Shown piece after piece: positions 25,601 to 37,600 of a stretch of 64,000 bases of DNA. Source of the DNA: Nageia nagi (Eukaryota > Pinophyta); NCBI GenBank assembly GCA_050084985.1, contig JBITNC010000002.1, forward strand, positions 5,890,001 to 5,954,000. Reading direction: 5' to 3'. A model generated the notes under the pieces. That model saw nothing but the letters and a program-made list of their open reading frames with translations, was not told where the DNA came from and ran no database searches. The translations under genes were made by a program, and so were the position numbers. Within the stretch, counting starts at the first letter, position 1, and each line of letters starts with the position of its first letter.

Positions 25601-28600
25601 AATCATGGAGGTGATTGTCCCATGGTGTAGAAGCAAGAAATGTTGTTGATGATGAATGCCTATTCAACCTCCAACCTTGTGCCTTGCTTCCAAATTGATT
25701 CCAATACTTTTTTGTCCCAACACCAAGAATGTGACAAATCATAGCTGATTGAAGGCTGACCTGATTTGTTTTAGGTGCAAAAATGTTGCTCAAATGCTTG
25801 CCAAGTGTTATCCCTTCATTGGATCTAGCTGTCATATCTCTAGAGCCACTGGTTCTAAATTTCGTAGGGTTGTTCCCAACCAAGATGATGTGCAAATCAG
25901 TCAATAGTGGACTGATTTTTAAGTCCACAAACTCTGTCTCTCTAGCAACATCAATCTTCAAACCAATCAGTCAGTAGTAAGGACTGATTTCTTCATCAAA
26001 CAAAGTGTAGATCAAACCTCCAAGTGTTCCAACAGAGGAGGTCTCATGGGTCTCAAAGTGTGTTTGTATGTCACCCTTTATTATGGCCAACCAAAGAAAT
26101 GAAATGGAATCAAGAATGCTGATGTGACAAGGACTGATATACCTTCTGTCTACCTGTCCAAGAAGTGGATATGTGTAGGTCTTCAAAGGGTCTCTTTCTT
26201 CCATATGTGATACTTCTTTGAAAGTGGCAAAATAGCTGAGTTTAACCTTCAACATATGCTCTTTACCTCTCATAAGACTGTTACAAAAATCAAAGATGAT
26301 GTCTTGGCTGTTCCTTACCATTTGAGATGATTTTTGTCCCCTTTTCATGTTGCAATCACTGCTGCAATTTGAAAGAACACTGCTGTCCCTGTTTGTTGTT
26401 GTGTTGAGTAACCCTTTAGCAATGTTCTTCAACTTTATGCATCCCAAATTGAGTGTGTATCCAAGAGATGAGATTATGTTCATCAAACTATCATAAAACC
26501 CAACTGGTATGAGAATTTGGACTGTTCTTTGGTACCATAGGCTGCCCATAGACTCTGTCCAAACTGAGATCACTGCTGTCTAAACACATGGTGTTGCTTT
26601 CCCATGAGGTGTAGATGCTACGACTGATTTTTGTCATCAATGGTTGCCCAAACTCTGAGTGTAGTGAATAAGCCTGATTTCTCCCTTTATTTATGCCACC
26701 GAATTTGTTCAACCAATCTTGTAATACTTCTCTATATGTGGCCACAATTGTACCAAGGAGGGTGATCATACTAAGCAACAATTTGATTCTACCTTTTGCC
26801 AAATCCACTCCGCATCATTGCAGCCATATAAATGAATGTGAGTCTGCTGTCATAAAAATCAAAATGCATATCATACCTCATAGTAGTCATATCATGGCTG
26901 ATCCGTATCTCCAAATAGTGCCTAGATAAGTCCCAAAGTGGGATGTCTCCCTCAAGATGCTTTAAAGACTCTTCAAGAGTGGTGCAGGTTTTTTGGAAAT
27001 CACAAACTGTTTCATGAATCCAATCTAAACAAAGCTGATCACAAGTGTAGATCACACCTCTCAACAAGAAAAAGCTATTGTCATAGGAACTCCTTTCTTT
27101 CCCCTTGTCCGTGACACCGTGTGTTGTATTTTCTTTGATCCTTTTCAAGTGTGTAGTTCCAACTCTGAAGTGATCTGCTGTACCAACTGAGATATTGCAA
27201 CTATTAAACTTGTTATCCCATGCAATATAGCCTTGGAATGCTCATTCTTCATTGACCAACATGCTGATGTACCTTTCGAGCTGCTTCCATTGTCCATGTG
27301 TGCACAAACTGGGTTGAAATGGGTCTAATTTTTCGCAGACCTGAACTGTAATCATGCATATCAGACCTGATTTTCTTATCGCAACAGTGAATAGTGGTAG
27401 TCCCAACCTTCCTTTATCATCCCAGATTTGTTCCCAAGTATCTCCAAAGGCTGATCTAGGCCAAACCTCATCAAATATATTAATGCTAATGCAAAAATCA
27501 GAGATAAATGAGTTAGAATTTGAGTCAACAAATTCTAGTGTTGTAGTTTGAAATTCTCTATCTTCATGAAGTACTCGAATGTTATATCTATGACCCACGC
27601 TTGCTAGATGATCATAACAAAAGTTTGCAAATTCATGAACATCAATTCCTATATTTATGTGTTGCAAATGGGCATACTTGAAATCCACCAAGTCTTGTAA
27701 ATGGGCATATATGAAACTTATCAATCTATATTTAATGCTCATGTTCATGCCTAGAGAAAGAGTGATTATAGAGCCTTTGATTTCAACATAACTTCCCAAA
27801 CCACTCTCAATACTTGAAACTTCATCACATAACTTTTTTGGGGTCATCACATACTGCTCTTCATAATCTGAGTGTGGTAGCAATGTCTGATCTGTTTCTT
27901 TATTCATGCTATCATCCACACCATGGTTATGAGGAAGGCTCTTTGGTACCACTGTATGAAGTAGTCTTTCAACTGGATGTTTCATTGGTTCATGTCCCAT
28001 TCCCAAAGCATCCCAAAATGAGTTAATTAAACTCAATACACTGCTGTAGAAATCAGAAATGTTATAGTACCTTTTGTGAGTGGCAATATGGCTAAATCTT
28101 GCCTCAAATGTGTGCACTTGGACTTCCTTTATACTGAGTGTACTGCTGCCAAGATCAGAAGTGTTGTACTGCCTTTTATGAGTGGTAATTTGGTTGGTCC
28201 ATGACCTTAAAGAGTCCCAAGATGAATCCATATGTGGTGCACCCCTTTGGAAACTCTTCAAGGTCTTCCAAGAATGGGTTTACCATGCTGATGCTATGCT
28301 ACTCTTTCTTCAGTGTCAACTTCTAGACTTGTCACATCTTCTTCACTTCTCATGGTTCCTACACAAGGCTTGTGAACCAAGTCATCTTCTTATGCCAAGA
28401 TGTCATCCTTTCTTTCATCACATTCTTCCTCTGAGTGTGTATTGATGATTTCGATCATGTCATCAATTCCACTAATACTAGAAATCACATTGGATTGATC
28501 TATTAGAACCATTGTTTTGTTCTTTTCCTCATGCTCAATATTATCAATATGCATATCCATAAAATAGTTTTGGAATTTCATCATAGATACCTCATGAGAT

Positions 28601-31600
28601 AGGGTGTTTTCTTCAAGCTACTCTTCTTCTCTAATCTCCTCATTCTTTTTCTCAAATCGCTCATTGGTTTTTTTGGCTAAAGTTTTTTAAAGTGATGATG
28701 TGTTCAAAGCCCAAAATGGTAAGGCCATTGTACCACCATTCATGCGCAATACCTTCAAGGTGGAGTGAAGCATACCAAATTGCATCCTTCTCATTCATCA
28801 GATGGAGGGTGAAGTATGTTCTCATCTTTTGTAGCCATACTTTGATGGTCATGTTGTTTCCATTGAACATGGGCACTTGCAATTGCTTATACTACTTGCT
28901 TCCTTGGTCAATCTTCTTGCCAAAAAACTTCAAATATCCCTAAAATGAAATTGCTTGTCTAAATTCATCACTTCTTGCTTGGTATTGTGCGAAATGGTCA
29001 TCCATCTCATCTCCTTTTCTTTTGTTGCTTTCTTACTCTTGCAAGAATGTCGGTGATAGGTGCGCGACATTCTCTTGTCCATGCGTGGCTGATCCTATCA
29101 TCCTTTGATGGGGCTAAGAGAGCCCATCAACTTTGTTTACTAATTGAGCTAGTAAACCAACCATAGATTCAACTGTTCTTGAGGAATTTCCATCTTTTGA
29201 TTCCTTCACAGGCTGGCAAGATTCAGAGGTCTGATACCACTGTAATGTACCCTTCTAAGGTTTATGCTAAGCATGCACAATTACTCAACACAATTCCGCA
29301 TTCATTCACAAATTAGGGCATCGATGAACATGCTCATTAACCATCCAAAACATGTGCTCCAACTGGAATATAACAGCATTAGCCGAATCTGATATAATGC
29401 TATAACATGTGAATATGACCAAAACTAGGGCACAAATCAGATCTGTTACATAACAGAAATATAGCTCCAAAAGTACTCAATTCGCATACATTCCCATGCA
29501 CAAAGAAGATAGTAGCATAGCAGAAATATATAGGAACATTCATTCACATTCAAGACACAATATGAGAACCAAGATCATCAATAATCAACCAAGAATAAGT
29601 GTAGAGTTGTAACAAGCTTGTAATAAGTTCTAGGGAAAAGCCCAAGACTCCGAAATGCTCAAACTAGACTCCTCAAAGCTGGCACAAGTCCCAATAAGGC
29701 TCCCAAGCTAGGTGCAAGGCTCAAGATGGCTCCCGATAGCTGGCACAAGCTCCCAAGTTGCAAGAATGGTAGGCGCAAGCTCTCCAAGAGAGGTAGAAGT
29801 GTAGATGAGCCACTTCTAGGCTAGGGAGTAGCCCTAAACCCTAGAAGGTATAGAAGTGAAGCATCCCTAAGCTCCGAATGATCCAAAGATCAAATGCACA
29901 AGATGATGTCTTCAAATGAGGTGCTCACTTCCCTTTTATAGAAGTCCAATTTTGATTTGTGGTTGGCCAACCCAAACCAGAAATATAAATAACTCATAAT
30001 TGACAAATGACTCCTAAGCTAGACGTAGCGCAATTAAGGAATAATACATTTTCTTATTAAAAAACATGACCCACTTTTATTATAAAATAACAAAGAATCC
30101 TAATCTAAATATAATTCACTCCGAATACCCCTCATAGGGCTAGACCATTAATTATGAGTGTAACAAATGACACTAAATACAATATTAATGAACTTGGTTT
30201 CACATGCGCGATAGTAGAAAATTGGTTCCAAGGGCAAATCTTCAAAAGTCCATATCTTCCTTGTTTCTTGACAGAACCATGTCATGTGACATGTCAAAAC
30301 GATTGACACAAGATTCTTTATCCATTCTAGAAGACAAATCGGCAATACATGGATTATGATGAAAGTTATGCCTTCAACAAGGTTTTTCGAAATTGGGGAC
30401 ATTACAGCTTTGGATTCTACCTTAGTGACTTGGTGAAAAGGCCAATCAAGATGTGAACACCCATAAACATATCTCCTTTAAATGTTGGCAAAGCGTAAGA
30501 AACATCAAATTTTCACAAGAGTAGTTGGGGTAAACCAATATTTTATGACTCGTATTTCTTTTTGAATCAAAATGTAATGAATGCTCATAAACAATGTTCA
30601 ATATATCGGACCACCTCCATGCTTTCAAAGAGTGATGAACTTGCTTTTCATGCTCTATATATTGCTCCCATATGAGAAACATCAAAGTTTCATGAGAAGA
30701 GTTGGGGTAAACAAATATTTTATGACTTGTATTTCTTTTCGAATCAAAATGCACTAAATACTCATCAACAATGTTCAATATATCGGACCTCCTCCATGCT
30801 TTCAAAGAGTAATGAACTTGCTTTTCATGCTCCATATGTTGCTCCCATGTGCTACCGACGATAAGAAAACCATCCAAGTAGACCACTAATGATGACCTCT
30901 TTTGGCCTTGACTCATGGATTTCATGCCTTTGCCACATGAATAAGAGAATACAACTTAGGAAACAATGGAAGAATCCAAAAATATGCATATCTACTGTGA
31001 ACAGAGAATAATGTTCAAGAATACATTGAAGCAACATAAAAAGGTGATGATGAATCAAATCATTTAGATTCTTTGGGTGTTTTATAGCCCAAACCCTACT
31101 ACTAGATCAAAAGGTTTGTCAGTTTTGGGGCCCACAATCGCTGAGGCTTCAAATCAATATGGATATTTCAATATGGAAAGGTATTTTTGATGCAGATATC
31201 TATGATTGGATCCAGAAGCTTGAACATAATTCTCTATTCACAACTTCTCATATGAAAAGATCAAGATTACTATACTGAAGTTTGCTCCAAAGGTCATGAT
31301 ATGGTGGGAGTCTTACTCCAAAATGTACAAGGATGAAAGAGAACCACTTACAACATTGGAGGTGTATGTTGATTCCCTTTGTGCTAAGTTTTATTCTACC
31401 AAGTATTTTGAGTATCGGTATATCAAGTGAAAGTAATTGTACTAGAAACACGAGTCATGCAAACTACCTATTAAGCTAGACACCTCCAATAGAGACGAAT
31501 TGAAGTTCCTCATGTACCATAATTGGTTTACAGTGAGAGGTCCAGACAAATTTGAAGTTTCCCATCATCTCTGCTCTTGGACATGCTTGCTGGTTTTCCA

Positions 31601-34600
31601 ACAAGATAGAAGAAAAACTACAAGCTAGAAATTAATACGGAAATAGCTCATATTTTGGGAAACCAAGAAGTTTTAATAAGAAGGCTACAGACTGAAACAA
31701 TCACAAAATGAGCATGGATCTTCTTGCAAGCAGCCATGTGATGGTAAACTGTAATAAACCAGCCAAGTAAAATAAATAAAATTTTGCAATCTCTACTCAA
31801 ACCCTAGTGCAAATCAACAAACAGAAAAAAATGCAGGAATTTTGATTTTTATTGCAGCAAACAGCAGTACAGTTCTGATCCACTCAAACAGAGTAGATGA
31901 AACTGATTACACAGAAAATCTACCACAAAACATCAGATCAGACCCAAAGGGCCTAGGGCTTGGCTAAGAATGGCCAAGTAGATGATTCTGATGTTCACAA
32001 ATATACAACAAAGGTAGTTAGGTTCAATCGTTGGCTTGCTGAAGCCAATGATGCCCTCAAAATGCAGAATCACCCTCTTCCAGAGCTGGCACTCGACCTT
32101 GGGATCAAGACTCTCAAATCTGCTATTTTCAATGCTGTCCACAAATGCTACAATTCCATATCTGAATGCAAAAAATGATGTTTCTTTCCTCAATGAAGCA
32201 CAAGTGTAAACCTTGGATTTACCTCAAAGGAAAGAGCATAAGGGTTGGGTTCCTAAATCCTCTAAAAGATTTTGGTCTCCTAGGGTTTCCCTCTCTTACA
32301 GGATTGCCAGTTTGCAAGAGGAATAAACTATTTTCAGCCATAACAGTATTCTCCAAATCAATATTGACAATATCACCCAAAAGCATCCTCTACAATGGGA
32401 AACAATGTTCCAATTTATAGAAGCAAAAAAACTGGAGTGTTTGAGACTCCAAGAGATCTGATGGATCACAATCTTCCCAAAGAATTAAGAAAAAACATAA
32501 ATGAAGTCTATCAGAAAGGAATGGGCGTGCATATCTGTGCATTCAAGAAAGATCTCATCAGATTGTAAACATTAAGAGCTCAACTGCACGCCTTCAAGGG
32601 AAATAAATGTCGATATGTGAAGAACAATCGACCGCATAGTAACCCTTGGAGGGGATGTGCACATGCAACAGGTGCATCCAAAATGGAATTCAAATTATGG
32701 AACACTAAATCCCTTCACTAACTCTAGAAATGGGGTGTCCCACTCTATGTGGCCTAGGAAATTCATTGCAATGCAAATATAGATGAGATGCCAAAAATGG
32801 GAACATTACATAAACCAATTATTGTAGCATAAGTGCCCTATTGATAAGAAGGCTGAAATAGGTTAGAGAATTCTTAATAAAACTCCTTTCCATTTTGATG
32901 AAGAATTTTGTACAGACGAAAATTTCATTGCACAGAAGTAGGCAGAATTGTGAAGGATGAATAAGGGAAGACAAAAGTTGTTATGGAATCAGCTCCACAG
33001 GCTCCCGCTATGATAACTCAGAATGAGTCATCCTTTAAAGGTGCTGATTATATAGACTATGAAAGGGCCAAATACATAGAGAATACAACAGTTATGGTAG
33101 TTCGAGAAACTTCCCACTTGTAACTACTTTAACAACCACAAATGTTTACCCATATCTAAAGTCTTCCTAATATGCCTAAAAACATTTCTATCTAATGTTC
33201 TTAGATACCCAAATACTTAATGTATTATCTATTTTCTAACATTATCCCCCATAATACATTAAACCTCAAAATTGAGAACAAGAAGAAACGCATAAGAGAT
33301 CACATCATTCACATATGATTCGAACGATAGCAGTAACAACCATTTATCATCATGTCTCCTTTTAATTGTTGTCAAGACTATTTGCAAAATCAGCAGCGGC
33401 ATCAAGCTCAATGACCAAAAAACATAATTTTTCAGCAGTAATGGGCTCACTAATCTTCAAGTCTTCAAATCTCATGTGACAATGATTGGGCATCACCATT
33501 CTCCATTTTTTGTGTGGTAATGATTGAGCTGACTGATTTAAGCTTGTTAACTCATCTGCTTCAGGCATCCATGGACCATTCCTCAAACCACGCTGATCTC
33601 CTATGGCATTATTGTTTTTTATTAGCGCTGTCTTCAATGCCCGTCATTGTGCTTTGCGCTTTCTCCATATCTTTCAATTAACAGAAAGGCCAACTATACA
33701 TATGTTCGTGTGGGTGCCTTTGATGGAATCAAACTAGCAATTATTTTAGTGGGTGTCTGGTGGCAGTTATTCCCTAGACTAGGGGAACCAGCATGACTGC
33801 GTGCAAAATTTGTATTCACATGACATTGCAATGCACTGTGTGCATATCTCTTTCTTTGGGTGTAACCTACACAACCTCTCCAAATGTTTATTTCCGCCAA
33901 CACACAGACAGAACTACACGCAATCTTCTACAGTGCACAGTGATTTCTCAGCAAATGGAGTGCCACAGCAGATCGTAGTCTCTTCATATTTCTCTATACA
34001 GCAACAGCCTTCTCAACAGATTCACTATGCACAGTCTCTGTCTACTTTTCACACTCGTGAACAAAGAGAACAGAACTCCTGGTATTTTTCCACTATATCT
34101 TCTTACGTATGTGCAGGATTCGGAAGGGCCCGGAGCAAATAATATATTACAGTACAGAAATATATATACATAAAGAATACAACAGTTGCAGTAGTGTGAG
34201 GAACTTGCCGCTTGTCACTACTTTACCAACCACAAATATTTACCTACATCTAAAGTTTTCCTAATGTTCTTAAAAAATCATTCATATAATATTTCAAGGT
34301 ACCTAAATACTTACCTAATGTATCATCTATTTTTCTAACGCTGATGAGGAACATGAGAAGACTATTTCAGTAACAGTTTTGGGTCCATGGAATGCCTCTC
34401 CACTTCATCGTGGACAAAGAAAGACAAAAAAGTCCAATAGCAGAAGAAACTATTAAGAGATTAAGTTCAAGACAAAGAGTATATCCTCAGCCATATCCAG
34501 TCAGTTTGTTATAGCAAAAAAAAAGATCATGATATAACAACAATGCAAGCTCCAATTTGCGATCAAACTCTTCAAGGATGAGGCAATCTATGATATGGCA

Positions 34601-37600
34601 CCGATGTCTGTGATGTGGCAACCATAGATGTCTATTATGTGCTATTCAGAAAGCTCTGCATGTGTGAGAAGCATGGTGTCAAAAAATCTCAACCTCAAAC
34701 ATAACTGCCACTAGCAGAGGTTTGCAATACAAAGCACCATAGATCTTCATACTCCAAAGACTTCACTTATTAGTGCAAAGCAGTGTAAGAAGCTCATCGG
34801 TCATTTACAGAAATTCCATCTATTCAGCAGGATGGGAGCTCCACACAAACTAAGGTTTCTGCACAATTTTGTGGGTAGTATATTGTTCCATTCATTGAAA
34901 TTTAATATATTGTGTCCTCTGATAAATTATGGGCAATTTGAGCATATTAGCTGGAACATAGGATATTTTAATTTCAATATTTCATTATGTTTACTGGGGC
35001 ATAAAAGTGGTTATTATGTGCAAGATTGTACCTATCATGGGAATCTTTTAATTTTGGAAACTGTAAAATGATTTACTTGACTAACATGGAATCCGCATCA
35101 AACTTTTCCAATATGTGAAAGGGATCTATGTCTGCTAGAATTTTAACCTGGATTAATTCAATAATTGCATGGTTACACCCCATCTCAACTAATAGACAGC
35201 CGAACAGACACTTATCATGGGAACCTTATTAGCATGAGTTTCCCAGTTTTGAAGGCCTTTGAGGAAATAATTGGTGGATTGTACTGCCTATGTCAGAGGA
35301 ATATGTTATGTGAGGCCTCTTAAAAGATGTGAATTGCAGATGTTGCTCCAATATGATAGGCCTAAATATGAAGAAATAACAGCTAGCATGGAAAATTTTG
35401 TTAATGATATATGGAAGTTATTTTATCAAATGACACAACAAAGGAATAATCTAGATGACATTCTCCACAAGTCGATCAGACATAGCATGAAGATATAATA
35501 ATTCAAGGATAAAAACAACAATGATGATACTGTTGCCTTGAATTGGTTCATTTGAATAGGTCTGAAAGGTGACAATTCTATAGAATGTAATTTTTTTTAT
35601 TTACAATGAACCATAATCAGCACTACAGTAAATAACCAGGACTGAGTATAAGACATTCCACAACTAGAACACAATACAACAAGAAATGCTTGCATTATCT
35701 GAATATCACGAGTACATCAATATTCCAATATGCATATTCGGAAGACAAGAGCAATGTATCCCCAAAGCACTGTGCATGACATAACAAAAATTGCTTACTC
35801 TTGTACAAGTACAATGATTGACAAATTGCTCGTAACAAAAATGTTAAGGAAATAAGGTGTCATTAATAATATTGTGACATTAAACACCTAACACTTAAAA
35901 AGTATTTTTATTTCGATTTTTATGCATGAATATATTATGCCTACTAATACATTTATATATTAGTCGAGACATATGTATAAATATAACCCACCTTTGGCAT
36001 ATTTACATCATCTTTTATCATACTTTATCATCATAAATATTTAAGTATTACAGTCCGCATATATTTTCTTGTTTGCAAACTCTAGTTTTGCATTTGTTTA
36101 TGTGAAGGTTTATAGCTTATGCATGCTTATGTGTTGGGTCTACTTCTGAACATGGTATCAAAGCTAATATGAGAAAGCCCACCCTTAGTGTGAAATTCAA
36201 CCGTGTGAATGCTTCCATTGGAAAGTACTCTCCAAAATCTTTCCAACAAATCAAATCATGTGAAATTTCGAATCGTGAATTAGAAGATATGCAAGTTGGA
36301 AGTTTTTTATGGGTGTTTACTTTTTTCTCATTTTCAACCAAATAGAAGATCAAGCTGCTCCTTCACGCGTTCTGGCGAGAATTTGAAAATAGTCCCACAC
36401 TTTTCCTCTTGAAAGAAGCTTTCCACAGCATTTCACGAACCTAATGTCCATATCTTGATGAGTTTCTTAGAGCATTTTCTTTATTAAAGTTTCATGTTTC
36501 TAAAGTTTTTAATCAGTTACTTTTTCAAAAAAGGCCTTTTTTGGAGTGATTACGTAACTTGGTCATACAAAGACCATTTTTAGAGATTTTATAGTCATTG
36601 AAAAGCTCTATCCGAGCACTATGTGACCAGGTAAGTTTGAACCTTTTTGATTTCGTAGATTTTTGGTGCTACACTCAGGTATTTGTGACATCATGGACTT
36701 CAAAATGCCCGCAAAACTTAATGGATTCAAGTTTGAAGAATGGGCCGATGAGATGCACATTAACCTTACTGTACAAAAGCTTGACAAGTACCTTGATGAG
36801 ACCTAAACGGAAGCAATTTTGAAAAGTAGAAAAGGTATTGAAGATGCAAGGATAGTTGGCAATCTCTTGAGACTGCACTCAGACACCAACATGAGGCACC
36901 TAATCATCAATGTAAAAGAAGAGGACCTTTGGGAAATGTGGGAAATTCTTAAAGAGACCTTTGTCAAGACACAACCCAATGAGACTATCTTATACAAGAA
37001 GCAACTCTTGAATTTGTATTTTGAAGAAGATGATCAAATTCTCCAATACTTCTCAACAATCATTGCTTCACAAAACAAGATCAAGTCTTGTAACAAGACT
37101 CCCTTAAGCTAAGGAGAACTTGTTGAGTACATTATTGGAAATTTTCCACCATGCTTTGAAGAGCTTGTGAGGCTTCACAAACATGGTAGCTCTTTGGTAT
37201 GACACCTCCAACAAAGCTTAAGTATCTTCGTCATGCCTTAGTATCCTTTCAATCGAAGAAACTAGTTTCCATGATTGACGACAAGTCTTCCAAGGACTTA
37301 AAAGGCAAAGGCCAGGGAAAAGGTAATTTCAAGTACAACGAGTCTTTTAAGGGCAAAGACACAAATGCACCATCTACTAGCAAAGGAGAATCCAAGAATG
37401 ATGAAAAGAAAAATAATAGGCAAAAGAAGGGACTAGTATGTAGATTTTGCAAGGATAAAGGCAACAAGGAATAAGATTGTTTCGAGCAACAACTTGCGGA
37501 TCTTAAGGAGAACCCACGACTTCATGAAAAACATCATGGCAAGAACCACTCCACAATTGTATGTGGTGTGTCTTACTACTAAGACTTCTCATAAATATTC

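Larger units (their letters stand above)
24297..30406 (-). mobile_element. Gag-only LTR retrotransposon I (non-autonomous, TR-GAG-like)
   Basis: Two long direct repeats (24297-25417 and 29241-30406) start TGTAATGTACCC and end GGGGACATTA plus CA (GA in the lower copy). Target sequences GCTTC (24292-24296) and GCTTT (30407-30411) flank it. On the minus strand a primer-binding site (GTGGTATCAG) touches the upper LTR and a purine-rich tract touches the lower one, which fixes the orientation. The 3.8-kb interior encodes a gag near the 5' LTR and further open frames, but no protease, integrase, RT or RNase H. It inserted into the Gypsy fragment, whose two halves lie directly on either side. It resembles element II at 47261-52999 in organisation and gag type. 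Confidence 0.9.

Noticed and set aside
36117-36353. 78-aa minus-strand open frame at the 5' LTR of the deleted Copia
   Set aside because: It overlaps the LTR end and primer-binding site on the opposite strand, so it is a shadow frame.
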